From: Oceanospirillaceae bacterium UBA2001
Lineage (GTDB): Bacteria; Pseudomonadota; Gammaproteobacteria; Pseudomonadales; Balneatricaceae
Reading direction: 5' to 3'
Assembly (NCBI GenBank): GCA_002335115.1
Contig: DDCR01000062.1
Coordinates: forward strand, 10,166-25,693
DNA length: 15,528 nt
In this document: piece by piece, positions 8,401-15,528 of the stretch
Layout of the letters: the number at the start of each line of letters is the position of its first letter
Position numbering within the stretch: the first letter of the stretch is position 1
Made by a program: the position numbers and the translations under genes
The notes under the pieces: model-generated
What the model saw: the letters and a program-made list of their open reading frames with translations, nothing else
Database searches by the model: none
What the model was told of the DNA's origin: nothing

Positions 8401-8865
8401 TGTCAGCAAGTAACCGGCTTGATCTAAGCGCTGGCGAAATTGTGTTTGAGGTAGCTCTTGCCCGGTGGATAAGGTAAAGCTATTACCCGCTAGGTAGTTC
8501 ATTGGGGGAAGACGGTGCAAAAGAGTAGCCACGGGAACAATGACTACTCCTTGGCTTAAATGGTTGATTTGATTAAGGGTACTGATGCGCTCAGACACGA
8601 TGTCGGGGTGGGCTGAAAAGCTATCATAGGGAAGTATTTCCCAATCCGGTAGCATCAAACAGTCGAGCCCTGTGCCAGTCAGGAAAAAGGTGAGTTCAGC
8701 GCAGAGTTTGAGTGCGGCATCAGTATCTTTGACTAATGTGAGAATGGGTCCTTGATGAGATTGGGCCGCTTCAGCAACGGCTAAAGCAGAAGTCGCGCCA
8801 TGGGTTTGGCCCCAATTGGACTTATGACCGATCTTAGAGGGTATATAGGTAGGTTTTAATAACAC
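5422..8865 (-). CDS. mfd: Transcription-repair coupling factor Mfd
   Basis: The 1147-residue protein has the full length and domain order of Mfd, a DNA translocase that removes RNA polymerase stalled at lesions and recruits UvrA for nucleotide excision repair. The N-terminal UvrB-like region (about 1-340) includes LPDWEILPYDSFSAHPD. The RNA polymerase interaction domain contains HQDHGVGRYNGL starting at residue 491. The RecG-like motor has the Walker A GDVGFGKT at 632-639, the DEEH box at 733-736, TLTATPIPRTLN, and the later helicase motifs STIIETGIDIP and QLRGRVGRS. The C-terminal regulatory TRCF domain follows from about 1000. The start is GTG at 8865; AGGA six bases upstream is a good ribosome site and no nearby ATG exists. 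It leads a two-gene operon with the CsiV-like gene. Confidence 0.98.
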   Translation of the reverse strand: MLLKPTYIPSKIGHKSNWGQTHGATSALAVAEAAQSHQGPILTLVKDTDAALKLCAELTFFLTGTGLDCLMLPDWEILPYDSFSAHPDIVSERISTLNQINHLSQGVVIVPVATLLHRLPPMNYLAGNSFTLSTGQELPQTQFRQRLDQAGYLLTETVSQAGEYALRGGLIDLYPMGSHAPLRIELFDDEIESLRYFDADSQRTTAVINEFNLLPAREFPLTKAAISHFRQSFTSQFDLDPKACPVYQDVSQGYAPAGIEYYIPLFFNSMSTLMDYLPASTLVVKQGDIEAQAIHFWQDIEARYDDYSHDIERPLLAPKQLFLFTDEMFSGLNQFPIIDLQEGALTAPDQNKGRYNLGGAQSPLVAINNQLSKPLLALATLLQTQQQSVLICAESAGRKEALLDLFKTLPEAPEDAEDWLDFLTKRPQFAICVAPLEQGLNLPEHRLLVVCEAQLFGQKVLQRRRRDKATENPNTAIHDLAELNIGNAVVHQDHGVGRYNGLQSLTIDGQDAEFLVLLYANEATLYVPVSGIELLSRYSGGENAPLHKLGGEQWTKAKRKAAEKIKDTAAELLHIYALREARDGYAFPKPDESYQAFCDAFPYEETPDQEQTIKSVLSDMMADQPMDRLVCGDVGFGKTEVAMRAAFMAINGGKQVALLVPTTLLAQQHFETLRDRFANWPVNVAVMSRFQTTAEQNKTMIEAENGQLDILVGTHKILQGKLNFKRLGLLIIDEEHRFGVQQKESFKKLRSEVDILTLTATPIPRTLNMSMAGMRDLSIIATPPARRISIKTFVRQDDKKLIKEAILRELLRGGQVYYLHNEVKTIEHSAEKLRQLLPEARVSVAHGQMRERKLEEVMGDFYHKRTNVLVCSTIIETGIDIPTANTIIIERADKFGLAQLHQLRGRVGRSHHQAYAYLMTPHPKQLSKDATKRLEAIEATADLGAGFTLASHDLEIRGAGELLGEEQSGQMQGIGFSLYMEMLNQTVEAMKKGETPNLDQPLSRGTEVNLHLPALIPETYLPDVHNRLVMYQRIANAEHDGALRELQVEMIDRFGLLPDQIKNLFRQNRLKLKAQAMGVKRIEASSSSGRMEFAKTTQIDPMVLVKLVQMQPKNFRLEGGTVLRFTLPMEKTETRFQRMEDLIKQLS

Positions 8866-8910
8866 GGAAAGTCCTAAAGCGTGGGCCTTATTGGCAAAAA
8901 ATACCCCGCT

Positions 8911-8916
8911 ATTGTA
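8911..8916 (-). promoter_or_regulatory. Possible -10 box for mfd
   Basis: On the minus strand TACAAT matches five of six -10 positions and would place the transcript start near 8905, about 40 bases before the GTG. No good -35 box lies at 16-18 bases upstream, so the assignment is weak. Confidence 0.3.
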
Positions 8917-9064
8917 ATGACTTATGTTTTAAGTTGCATTAAAAGCCTGCAAAAGTCAGTGTGGATTAATAAAATAAAAACTTGCTGCAATTGAGTCTAA
9001 TATAAATGCCATTTTTGGCTTCTTGGTATTAGCGTAAATAATGTTAAATATAAGTCTGCAGCGT

Positions 9065-9093
9065 TTGCCAAATATGGTTATTTCTAAGATAAT
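9065..9093 (+). promoter_or_regulatory. Putative sigma70 promoter of the gap gene
   Basis: TTGCCA (9065-9070) and GATAAT (9088-9093) each match five of six consensus positions and are exactly 17 bases apart. Transcription would begin near 9100, leaving a leader of about 80 bases. A perfect 5-bp stem with a 4-base loop, TCCCA (9100-9104) and TGGGA (9109-9113), would form the very 5' end of the transcript. Confidence 0.6.
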
Positions 9094-9178
9094 ATGCGCT
9101 CCCAACAATGGGAAATTAAAGGTTAGCCGCCTGAACCAAATCTAAGCCGCTTTTGACCGGCATAAAAAGGGACTCATT

Positions 9179-10615
9179 GTGAGCCAAGAACAAGTGTTTT
9201 CAGACTGGAAAGAACGTGAAGCATTAGCCGAAGCCATGATCCCCTTGATTGGCAAAGTGTATCGAGAGAATAACGTTGAAGTGTCGGTATTTGGCCGCTC
9301 TGTTGTCAATCGCTCTGTCATTAGTATTTTAAAATCTCATCGTGCTGCGCGCATGTTAGAACACACTAAGCTATCTGTGCACGAGACTTTTCCGGTGGTT
9401 GAGGTGTTGCAAGCCTTACCTTTATCGAACGTGCATGTGGACATCGGTAAGTTGGCCATTGGTTTCCGAGATCATGGCAAGGGTCAAAGTTTGCAACGTT
9501 ATGTGACTGATGCTTTAAAAGGAGCGGTGAACAAAGATAGCGCTAAAACCCAAGCCGATGTGGTGCTGTATGGTTTTGGACGCATAGGCCGCTTGCTAGC
9601 TCGTTTATTGATTGATAAAACGGGTGGTGGCCAGAGCTTGAGATTGCGAGCTATTGTGGTGCGTAAGGGTGGTGACAACGATCTTGCTAAACGGGCGAGT
9701 CTGTTGCGGCGCGATTCAGTGCATGGAACTTTCCAGGGCACGATTACTGTGGATGAAGAACACAATGCTCTGATTGCTAATGGTAATGTGATTAAGGTGA
9801 TCTATGCGAGTTCACCCGATGCCATCGATTATACTGACTATGGTATCAGTAACGCTGTCGTGATTGATAACACAGGCAAATGGCGTGATGAAGATGGGCT
9901 GTCTTTGCACCTGCGAGCCAATGGCGTGTCTAAGGTCATGTTAACGGCTCCTGGTAAGGGCATTAAAAATGTGGTGATGGGGGTTAACCAAAACGACATC
10001 GACGACACAGATACGATATTGTCAGCGGCTTCTTGCACAACAAATGCCATTACGCCCATTTTGAAAGCTTTAAATGATAAATATGGGGTGGCTAATGGGC
10101 ATGTTGAGACAGTGCATGCTTATACAAATGACCAAAACCTGATTGACAACTACCACAAAGGTGATCGTCGCGGACGTGCGGCGGGGTTAAATATGGTGAT
10201 TACAGAGACGGGTGCAGCCAAAGCGGTGGCTAAAGCCCTCCCCGAATTAGAAGGTAAACTGACAGGTAACGCTATTCGAGTTCCGACCCCCAATGTTTCT
10301 ATGGCCATTCTCAATCTAAATCTAGAAGCTGAAGTTGAACGCGAAGAGTTAAATGATTATTTGCGTCATATGGCGCTGCACTCTGATTTACAAAAACAAA
10401 TTGATTACACCGATTCTCCTGAAGCTGTTTCAAGTGACTTTGTGGGTTCTCGAGCTGCGGGTGTGGTTGATGGTTTAGCAACGGTGGCCACGGGTAAGAA
10501 AAATTGTGTTGTTTACGTTTGGTATGATAATGAATTTGGCTATTCTTGTCAGGTGATTCGTATGTTGCAGCATGTTACCAGCACCGCCTTACCTGCATTT
10601 CCTATCGAAGATTAG
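9179..10615 (+). CDS. Long-form glyceraldehyde-3-phosphate dehydrogenase
   Basis: The 478-residue protein is a phosphorylating-type GAPDH, the enzyme interconverting glyceraldehyde 3-phosphate and 1,3-bisphosphoglycerate with NAD(P). The catalytic domain starts near residue 126: GFGRIGR (132-138), DSVHG (179-183), the active-site ASCTTNA with C286, catalytic-type H313 in TVHAYTNDQ, GDRRGRAA (328-335), RVPTPNVS (367-374) and DNEFGYS (450-456). It is about 140 residues longer than ordinary GAPDH (near 335) because of an N-terminal segment of about 125 residues, mostly predicted helical, without signal peptide. In the nucleotide site, the loop that usually reads IND reads VVRKGGDND, with an arginine where the NAD-specifying acidic residue is expected. 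The start is GTG at 9179 with AGGG eight bases upstream. It has its own promoter and terminator. Related long GAPDHs sit beside mfd and nqr in Pseudomonas (from memory); the physiological direction is not readable. Confidence 0.93.
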   Translation: MSQEQVFSDWKEREALAEAMIPLIGKVYRENNVEVSVFGRSVVNRSVISILKSHRAARMLEHTKLSVHETFPVVEVLQALPLSNVHVDIGKLAIGFRDHGKGQSLQRYVTDALKGAVNKDSAKTQADVVLYGFGRIGRLLARLLIDKTGGGQSLRLRAIVVRKGGDNDLAKRASLLRRDSVHGTFQGTITVDEEHNALIANGNVIKVIYASSPDAIDYTDYGISNAVVIDNTGKWRDEDGLSLHLRANGVSKVMLTAPGKGIKNVVMGVNQNDIDDTDTILSAASCTTNAITPILKALNDKYGVANGHVETVHAYTNDQNLIDNYHKGDRRGRAAGLNMVITETGAAKAVAKALPELEGKLTGNAIRVPTPNVSMAILNLNLEAEVEREELNDYLRHMALHSDLQKQIDYTDSPEAVSSDFVGSRAAGVVDGLATVATGKKNCVVYVWYDNEFGYSCQVIRMLQHVTSTALPAFPIED

Positions 10616-10690
10616 ACAGCCTCTTTAAGCGGTTGCGCCTTAAAATGACGATTTAAGCTATGTCATTGAAAGTCAAGTGACTAAGGTCAT

Positions 10691-10720
10691 AAAAAAGGCT
10701 GCCTGAGGGTGGCCTTTTTT
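10691..10720 (+). terminator. Rho-independent terminator after gap
   Basis: AAAAAAGGC (10691-10699) pairs exactly with GCCTTTTTT (10712-10720), and TGCC/GGTG continues the stem inward with two G-U pairs to close a TGAG loop at 10704-10707, giving a stem of 13 pairs with a run of six Ts. It lies 75 bp after the gap stop and just before the nqr promoter, so it separates the two transcription units. The matching A-tract means it could also act on the minus strand. Confidence 0.9.
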
Positions 10721-10730
10721 GTCAGAACGC

Positions 10731-10759
10731 TGGAAAAATTTTGCGAATTTTCGTATAAT
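10731..10759 (+). promoter_or_regulatory. Putative sigma70 promoter of the nqr operon
   Basis: A perfect -10 box TATAAT (10754-10759) is preceded, after 17 bases, by TGGAAA (10731-10736, four of six matches to -35). Transcription would begin near 10766, leaving a leader of about 87 bases before nqrA. Its position directly after the gap terminator supports an independent nqr transcript. Confidence 0.65.
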
Positions 10760-10777
10760 AAAGCCGATTTTTTTAAG

Positions 10778-10823
10778 GGCTTTAGTTGGGTGTGGTATTT
10801 TCCGCGCGATAATCCCTAAAGCT
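10778..10823 (+). other. Stem-loop in the nqr 5' leader
   Basis: Within the predicted leader, GGCTTTAG (10778-10785) pairs with CTAAAGCT (10816-10823, last pair G-U), GG (10788-10789) can pair with CC (10814-10815), and GTGTGG (10790-10795) pairs with CCGCGC (10802-10807) including two G-U pairs around a TATTTT loop. There is no T-tract, so it is not a terminator. It ends 29 bases before the nqrA ATG. The pairing is by eye; any regulatory role is inference. Confidence 0.4.
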
Positions 10824-10852
10824 AACCAACAACTCTCAATTGGGTACGACTT

Positions 10853-12196
10853 ATGATCAAGATCAGACGCGGTCTGGATCTGCCATTATCTGGCGCTCCA
10901 CAGCAAAGCATCGACGATGCAGCAGCGGTGAGCCAAGTGGCTGTGATCGGTACTGACTATGTGGGCATGAAGCCAACTATGCTAGTCAGAGTAGGTGATC
11001 GAGTGAAACTCGGACAGGTGCTTTTTTCTGATAAGAAAACAGTGGGTGTTAATTTTACGGCACCTGCTGCTGGCGTAGTCAGTGCAATTAACCGTGGCGC
11101 CCAGCGCGTGCTCCAATCCGTAGTAATCGACGTTGATGGTGATGGCGCCATCGAGTTTGCCACTTGTGCTGCGGATGATTTGGCTCACTTGTCAGGTGAA
11201 CAAGTTGCTGCTAATTTGCAGGCTTCCGGTTTATGGTCTGCTCTGCGCACGCGACCATTTAGTAAAGTACCTGCTATAGACAGCAAACCTCGCTCTATTT
11301 TTGTTACCGCCATTGACACGCATCCGTTAGCTGCAGACCCAGCGCCTATTTTAGCTGCTGAGCAAGAGGCCTTTGCGCAAGGCTTGCAATTATTGACTAA
11401 GCTCACAGATGGCCCAGTTTTCGTCTGTGCAGCTGCACAAACGCAAGTGCCAGAAGTTGATGGTATTCAAGTTGAACGATTTGGAGGAGTTCATCCTGCG
11501 GGCTTAGCCTCAACACACATTCATATGTTGGATCCTGTGAATGCTAGCAAGACCGTATGGGTGGTGGGTTACCAAGATGTCATTGCCTTCGCAAAACTTT
11601 TTGCCACAGGCACATTGCCTACAGAGCGCATTGTCGCTGTGGCTGGTCCCATGGTAACCAAGCCACGCTTAGTTCGCACGCGCCTAGGTGCCTCGACCAA
11701 TGATCTTTTAGCCGGTGAAACTAAGCAGGGCGAGTTCGACAACCGAATTATTTCGGGTTCTGTATTGGGTGGTTTTACAGCCTCTGGTCCGATGGCGTTT
11801 TTAGGCCGTTATAACAATCAAATTACAGTGCTTGAAGAAGGTAAAAAACGGGAATTTATGGGTTGGATGAGCACGGGCCGCAAAAAACACTCGATGTTGA
11901 ATATTTTTCTGTCTTCGTTCGATCGGGCAAAAAAAGTGGCACTTAACACCTCTACTAATGGTTCGCAACGGTCAATGGTTCCCGTCGGTACATTTGAACG
12001 CCTTATGCCCTTAGATATTTTGCCAACCCAGCTTCTGAGAAGTTTAGTAGTGGGTGATATCGTCAATGCACAAGAGCTTGGTTGCCTAGAACTTGAAGAA
12101 GCTGATCTGGCCTTGATGACCTATACCTGCGCTGGCAAATATGAGTATGGCGCTATTTTGCGTGATGTTCTAACTCGTATTGAGAAGGAGTGCTGA
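10853..12196 (+). CDS. nqrA: Na+-translocating NADH:quinone reductase subunit A
   Basis: The 447-residue product has the family length and the typical start [14 protein letters not shown], followed by a biotinyl/lipoyl-like segment (about residues 35-80, with [14 protein letters not shown] and [13 protein letters not shown]) and the later conserved THIHMLDPV and [13 protein letters not shown]. NqrA is the peripheral cytoplasmic subunit of the six-subunit Na+-NQR, carries no covalent cofactor and contributes to quinone interaction. It opens the operon; the ATG at 10853 has only a weak ribosome site (GGG at 10842-10844), so initiation may depend on leader structure. Its TGA ends two bases before the nqrB ATG. 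Identity is supported strongly by the five nqr genes that follow in the standard order. Confidence 0.97.
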   Translation: MIKIRRGLDLPLSGAPQQSIDDAAAVSQVAVIGTDYVGMKPTMLVRVGDRVKLGQVLFSDKKTVGVNFTAPAAGVVSAINRGAQRVLQSVVIDVDGDGAIEFATCAADDLAHLSGEQVAANLQASGLWSALRTRPFSKVPAIDSKPRSIFVTAIDTHPLAADPAPILAAEQEAFAQGLQLLTKLTDGPVFVCAAAQTQVPEVDGIQVERFGGVHPAGLASTHIHMLDPVNASKTVWVVGYQDVIAFAKLFATGTLPTERIVAVAGPMVTKPRLVRTRLGASTNDLLAGETKQGEFDNRIISGSVLGGFTASGPMAFLGRYNNQITVLEEGKKREFMGWMSTGRKKHSMLNIFLSSFDRAKKVALNTSTNGSQRSMVPVGTFERLMPLDILPTQLLRSLVVGDIVNAQELGCLELEEADLALMTYTCAGKYEYGAILRDVLTRIEKEC

Positions 12197-12198
12197 TC

Positions 12199-13404
12199 AT
12201 GAGTTTACGTAGCATGTTAGATTCCGTGGAGCCCCACTTCCATAAAGGTGGTAAGTATGAAAAGTTTTATGCCTTGTATGAGGCTGCGGACACCATTTTT
12301 TACACCCCAGGCTACGTCACTAAGGCTGGCGCCCATGTGCGTGATGGTATCGATCTTAAGCGAATGATGATTACCGTGTGGTTATGTACCTTCCCCGCTA
12401 TATTTTTTGGTATGTACAATTTGGGCTATCAAGCTAACACAGCCATGGAAGCAATGGGCATGGTCCAAGCTGAAGGTTGGCGTGGTAGTTTAGTGGCGAC
12501 TATTGCTGGCTTTGATGCAGCAAGTGTATGGGACAATATGATGCTGGGAGCCTCGTATTGGCTACCCGTGTATATGGTGGTGTTTTTAGTTGGTGGTTTC
12601 TGGGAAGTCTTGTTTGCATCCGTGCGAGGCCATGAAATTAATGAAGGCTTCTTTGTCACTTCTATATTATTTGCTCTCATTCTTCCACCAGACATCCCCC
12701 TATGGCAAGCGGCCTTAGGCATTACCTTTGGTGTGGTTGTGGGTAAGGAAGTATTTGGCGGCACGGGTATGAACTTTCTGAATCCAGCCCTTACAGGGCG
12801 TGCATTCTTGTACTTTGCCTATCCAGCCCAAATGTCGGGTGATGCTGTATGGACTGCCGTGGACGGTTTTTCTGGTGCCACTGCACTGGGTCTAGCTAAC
12901 GCGGGTGGTGTTGCTGCTATGGCTGATGCAGGCATTACCTGGGCAGATGCGTTTATTGGCAATATTCAAGGGTCTGTGGGTGAAGTATCTACCTTAGCCA
13001 TTTTTGCAGGCGGTGCAGTGCTACTGTGGACCCGTATCGCGGCTTGGCGCATTGTGGCTGGTGTCATGGTCGGCATGATTGCCATGAGCTTTTTACTCAA
13101 TTTAATAGGTTCTGATACTAACCCACTATTTGCTTTGCCATTTTATTGGCACCTAGTATTGGGTGGTTTCGCCTTTGGTATGATTTTTATGGCCACAGAC
13201 CCAGTGTCCTCTTCTATGACACACACGGGCAAGTGGTATTTTGGAATTTTGATTGGCATCATGGTGGTATTGATTCGTGTACTTAACCCAGCCTTTCCTG
13301 AAGGTATGATGTTGGCCATTTTATTTGCCAATTTGTTTGCCCCTTTGATTGACTACTATGTCACCGAAGCAAATATTAAGCGGAGGGTTGCACGTCATGT
13401 CTAA
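12199..13404 (+). CDS. nqrB: Na+-NQR subunit B, flavin-binding membrane subunit
   Basis: The 401-residue integral membrane protein has about ten hydrophobic segments and the conserved start [16 protein letters not shown]. NqrB carries FMN bound covalently through a phosphoester to a threonine; the attachment motif DGFSGAT is present at 222-228, making T228 the attachment residue (T236 in V. cholerae). NqrB also binds riboflavin and forms a main part of the Na+ path and quinone site. The motif requires the flavin transferase ApbE, not encoded in this window. The ATG at 12199 is chosen over an in-frame GTG at 12190 because AAGGAG at 12185-12190 is a well-placed ribosome site and family proteins start here. 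The 3' end overlaps nqrC by eight bases. Confidence 0.97.
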   Translation: MSLRSMLDSVEPHFHKGGKYEKFYALYEAADTIFYTPGYVTKAGAHVRDGIDLKRMMITVWLCTFPAIFFGMYNLGYQANTAMEAMGMVQAEGWRGSLVATIAGFDAASVWDNMMLGASYWLPVYMVVFLVGGFWEVLFASVRGHEINEGFFVTSILFALILPPDIPLWQAALGITFGVVVGKEVFGGTGMNFLNPALTGRAFLYFAYPAQMSGDAVWTAVDGFSGATALGLANAGGVAAMADAGITWADAFIGNIQGSVGEVSTLAIFAGGAVLLWTRIAAWRIVAGVMVGMIAMSFLLNLIGSDTNPLFALPFYWHLVLGGFAFGMIFMATDPVSSSMTHTGKWYFGILIGIMVVLIRVLNPAFPEGMMLAILFANLFAPLIDYYVTEANIKRRVARHV

Positions 13405-14167
13405 TTTAAAAGATTCGGTCTCACGGACTGTTTTGGTGGCCTTAGTGCTGTGTGTGGTTTGTTCTGTCATTGTTTCTGCGGCTGCGGTTATGTTGCGGGA
13501 TAAGCAGCAAGCTAACGCAATTAATGAAAAGAAAATGAACATATTGGCTGCAGCTGGTATTGAAGTCATTGATGGTAATTTAGATGCCGCATTTGCCACC
13601 ATTACACCTAAGTTAGTCGATATGCGCACGGGTCTATTTAGCTCAGCCGAAGATGTCGCAACATACGACATGCGCAAAGCGGCTAAAGATCCTTCTAGAG
13701 CGCGCGCTTTAACGGGAGAGCAAGATATTGCCAGCATCCGCAAGCAGTCTTTGTATAGCACAGTATACTTAGTTGAGGGCGACCAAGGCATTGAACGCAT
13801 TATTTTGCCAATTCATGGTTATGGATTATGGTCTACTTTGTATGGCTTTATTGCCTTGGAAAGTGATTTAAACACGGTTTCTGGCTTAGGTTTTTATGAA
13901 CATGCTGAAACGCCAGGGCTAGGTGGCGAAGTAGACAACGCGAAATGGAAGGCGCTTTGGCCGGGTAAGAAAGTCTATGCAGATGGATCTTATGAGCCAG
14001 TCATTGGTTTAATTAAGGGTAAGGCCCCCGCAGGCGATATGCATAAAGTGGATGGCTTAGCAGGAGCTACATTAACGAGTAATGGTGTGACCAACCTTGT
14101 CAAATTCTGGTTGGGTAAGAATGGCTTTTCGCCTTTCTTGGCCAAACTTAAAGTAGGAGAGGCATAA
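13397..14167 (+). CDS. nqrC: Na+-NQR subunit C, periplasmic FMN subunit
   Basis: The 256-residue protein has one N-terminal membrane anchor (residues 10-32, ending in SAAAV) followed by LRDKQQ and a periplasmic domain. NqrC carries a covalently attached FMN; the motif DGLAGATLT at 219-227 places the attachment threonine at T225, the same number as in V. cholerae. The motif has alanine where serine is often seen before GAT. The ATG at 13397 is chosen because GGAGGG at 13382-13387 precedes it and the family start (M-S-N-x-K-D-S) follows; a longer frame upstream would run into nqrB. The gene overlaps nqrB by eight bases and ends two bases before nqrD, consistent with coupled translation. Confidence 0.96.
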   Translation: MSNLKDSVSRTVLVALVLCVVCSVIVSAAAVMLRDKQQANAINEKKMNILAAAGIEVIDGNLDAAFATITPKLVDMRTGLFSSAEDVATYDMRKAAKDPSRARALTGEQDIASIRKQSLYSTVYLVEGDQGIERIILPIHGYGLWSTLYGFIALESDLNTVSGLGFYEHAETPGLGGEVDNAKWKALWPGKKVYADGSYEPVIGLIKGKAPAGDMHKVDGLAGATLTSNGVTNLVKFWLGKNGFSPFLAKLKVGEA

Positions 14168-14169
14168 CC

Positions 14170-14817
14170 ATGTCTAACACACGAGAAATTTTGTTAGGGC
14201 CTATTTTTACGAATAACCCGATAGCGTTACAAATTTTGGGTGTCTGTTCTGCCCTTGCTGTCACCAGTAGTTTGAACGTCACCATTGTTATGTGTATTGC
14301 ACTCACAGTGGTGACTGCATTTTCAAACTTCTTTATTGCTTTAATCCGCAACCATGTGCCTGGCAGCATTCGAATCATTGTACAAATGATCATCATTGCT
14401 TCTTTAGTGATTGTGGTCGATCAGGTGCTTAAGGCATATGCTTATGAAGTGAGCAAGCAGTTGTCAGTATTTGTGGGCTTGATCATTACCAACTGCATAG
14501 TCATGGGACGTGCAGAAGCATTCGCGATGCAAAACCCACCCATCCCGTCTTTCTTTGACGGTATTGGTAACGGTCTAGGCTACTCGATAGTGTTGTTATT
14601 TGTGGCGACAGTGCGTGAGTTGACAGGCTCCGGTAGCTTGTTTGGTTTTGAAATCCTACCCTTGGTTACTAATGGTGGTTGGTATTACTCCAACGGTCTT
14701 ATGTTGCTGCCCCCAAGTGCTTTCTTTGTCATTGGTGGCTTCATTTGGTTACTTCGCAATGCGAAAGTGGATCAAGTTGAGGCCGCTGAATATAAACTTG
14801 CCTCGCACACTAAATAG
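14170..14817 (+). CDS. nqrD: Na+-NQR subunit D
   Basis: The 215-residue protein is an integral membrane subunit with about six membrane helices and no large loops. NqrD and NqrE are homologous, insert in opposite orientations and share an iron-sulfur centre between them, held by two cysteines from each. The expected cysteines are C26 in GVCSAL and C109 in ITNCIVMGR, offset by three from C29 and C112 of V. cholerae NqrD. The MGRAEAFA segment after the second cysteine is a strong family marker. The ribosome site GGAG at 14157-14160 precedes the ATG, which lies two bases after the nqrC stop. Confidence 0.97.
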   Translation: MSNTREILLGPIFTNNPIALQILGVCSALAVTSSLNVTIVMCIALTVVTAFSNFFIALIRNHVPGSIRIIVQMIIIASLVIVVDQVLKAYAYEVSKQLSVFVGLIITNCIVMGRAEAFAMQNPPIPSFFDGIGNGLGYSIVLLFVATVRELTGSGSLFGFEILPLVTNGGWYYSNGLMLLPPSAFFVIGGFIWLLRNAKVDQVEAAEYKLASHTK

Positions 14818-14828
14818 GATCTGAAACA

Positions 14829-15440
14829 ATGATGGAAGATTATTTAAGCCTATTCGTCAAAGCCGTGTTTGTAGAAAACATGGCTTTGGCATTCTTCTTG
14901 GGCATGTGTACTTTTTTGGCTATTTCCAAGAAGGTTAAAACTGCCATTGGCCTTGGTGTTGCCGTAATTGCAGTGCTCACTATTACGGTACCAGTGAACA
15001 ACTTAATTTATACTTACTTCCTTGCAGATGGCGCTCTTGCTTGGGCAGGTCTGCCTAACGTTAACCTAAGTTTCTTAGGCCTGATCTCCTACATTGGTGT
15101 GATTGCAGCCATTGTGCAAATCATGGAAATGTTGCTTGATAAGTATATGCCAGCTCTTTATAACGCCTTGGGTGTATTCTTGCCCCTGATCACCGTAAAT
15201 TGTGCGATCATGGGAGCGGCCTTGTTTATGGTCGAACGAGATTATAACTTTGGTGAATCGGTGGTTTATGGTTTTGGAGCGGGTGTAGGCTGGGCGTTAG
15301 CTATTGCCTCCCTTGCTGGCATTCGTGAAAAACTTAAGTACTCAGACGTCCCTGCTGGCCTCCGTGGCCTAGGAATTACCTTTGTGACCGTAGGGTTAAT
15401 GTCACTTGGTTTTATGTCTTTTTCTGGTATCCAATTGTAA
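14829..15440 (+). CDS. nqrE: Na+-NQR subunit E
   Basis: The 203-residue membrane protein has six hydrophobic segments and is the partner of NqrD at the shared intramembrane iron-sulfur centre. The paired cysteines are in FLGMCTFL (C27) and TVNCAIMGA (C125). Two adjacent ATGs exist, at 14829 and 14832; AGGA at 14816-14819 is nine bases from the first, while starting at the second gives M-E-D-Y and cysteine 26, the V. cholerae numbering. Either is possible and the product differs by one residue. Compared from memory with V. cholerae NqrE, the loop around residues 64-79 ([14 protein letters not shown]) is about four residues longer. The conserved end [15 protein letters not shown] and [10 protein letters not shown] confirms the subunit. 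Confidence 0.97.
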   Translation: MMEDYLSLFVKAVFVENMALAFFLGMCTFLAISKKVKTAIGLGVAVIAVLTITVPVNNLIYTYFLADGALAWAGLPNVNLSFLGLISYIGVIAAIVQIMEMLLDKYMPALYNALGVFLPLITVNCAIMGAALFMVERDYNFGESVVYGFGAGVGWALAIASLAGIREKLKYSDVPAGLRGLGITFVTVGLMSLGFMSFSGIQL

Positions 15441-15465
15441 CGCGCACTATACAAGGTATTAACGT

Positions 15466-15528
15466 ATGAATAACGAAATCACCCTCGGTGTTTTAATGTT
15501 TACTGCAGTGGTTCTCTCTTTGGTAGCG
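15466..15528 (+). CDS. nqrF: Na+-NQR subunit F, N-terminal fragment
   Basis: Only the first 21 codons are in the window; the gene is cut by the right edge, not broken. The fragment begins M-N-N-E-I-T-L-G-V-L-M-F-T, matching the N-terminal membrane anchor of NqrF, the NADH-oxidising subunit with a 2Fe-2S ferredoxin domain and an FAD domain. AAGG at 15453-15456 is a plausible ribosome site nine bases before the ATG. It starts 25 bases after nqrE, the expected place in the operon. Confidence 0.9.
   Translation, partial: MNNEITLGVLMFTAVVLSLVA

Larger units (their letters stand above)
8866..9178. other. Divergent mfd/gap regulatory spacer
   Basis: This 313-bp AT-rich stretch separates two divergent genes and holds no credible small gene. 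It contains a weak mfd -10 candidate near its left end, a good gap promoter at 9065-9093 and short hairpins in the gap leader. A short GCCA/TGGC inverted repeat lies at 9008-9019. The 8940-9060 section has A- and T-rich runs but nothing I can name. Confidence 0.6.

Noticed and set aside
9008..9019. GCCA-TTTT-TGGC hairpin in the mfd/gap spacer
   Set aside because: The stem is only four pairs with no following T-tract and it is far from any gene end, so it is neither a terminator nor a convincing operator.
10624..10644. Imperfect hairpin TTTAAGCG/CGCCTTAAA just after the gap stop
   Set aside because: It has a bulge, weak AT-rich base and no T-tract; the strong terminator at 10691-10720 explains transcript ending better.
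13321..13800. Open frame of 159 codons on the minus strand across the nqrB/nqrC junction
   Set aside because: Both nqr genes are unambiguous here, the antisense translation matches nothing recognisable, and no promoter or ribosome site supports it.
1..15528. Mobile elements, CRISPR arrays, tRNA or rRNA genes, phage or defence genes
   Set aside because: No transposase, terminal inverted repeats with target duplications, spaced direct repeats, or RNA gene signatures were found on either strand; every large frame is explained by a core-type gene.

Overview
The window looks like chromosomal DNA from a marine or otherwise salt-adapted gammaproteobacterium, most likely from the broad Pseudomonadales/Oceanospirillales group. 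The reasons are a complete-looking Na+-translocating NADH:quinone reductase (nqr) operon, a PsrA-type TetR regulator, a CsiV-family gene next to mfd, moderately AT-rich base composition, and gene order. From memory, the run psrA ... csiV-mfd-gap-nqrABCDEF matches the neighbourhood in Pseudomonas aeruginosa, where nagZ and a phosphorylase gene sit in the place taken here by a mechanosensitive channel and a gamma-glutamylcyclotransferase-like gene. Species cannot be fixed from the sequence alone.

Layout. Bases 1-180 hold no convincing gene, only a good promoter. Bases 193-891 (+) encode a glycerophosphodiester phosphodiesterase, converging with a 17-bp overlap on an MFS transporter (875-2059, -). 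A 241-bp divergent spacer carries a perfect inverted repeat fitting the known PsrA operator core. It is followed by a tightly coupled + strand operon: psrA-like regulator, YnaI-type MscS channel, and GGCT-like enzyme (2301-4650). That operon overlaps by 26 bp, tail to tail, with a - strand operon of mfd (8865-5422) and a CsiV-like envelope protein (5419-4625). A 313-bp divergent spacer separates mfd from an unusually long GAPDH gene (9179-10615, +) that ends in a strong intrinsic terminator (10691-10720). A near-consensus promoter (10731-10759) and a structured leader then open the nqr operon: nqrA, B, C, D, E and the first 21 codons of nqrF, cut by the window edge.

How the genes work together. 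The NqrA-F complex oxidises NADH, reduces ubiquinone and pumps Na+ outward. Flavin-attachment threonines in NqrB and NqrC and the paired membrane cysteines of NqrD/NqrE are all present, so the complex looks functional. Its maturation genes (apbE, nqrM) are not in the window and would be expected downstream. Mfd links stalled transcription to DNA repair. CsiV and the MscS channel serve envelope integrity. PsrA proteins sense fatty acids, and here the likely autoregulated operon places a membrane-tension channel and a glutathione or gamma-glutamyl-type enzyme under the same promoter.

Most of the window is ordinary core genome and I see no mobile element, CRISPR array, tRNA or rRNA, and no clear new system. 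The points most worth a second look are the PsrA-channel-GGCT operon with its operator, the GAPDH with a ~125-residue N-terminal extension and an altered cofactor-binding loop, and the structured nqr leader.
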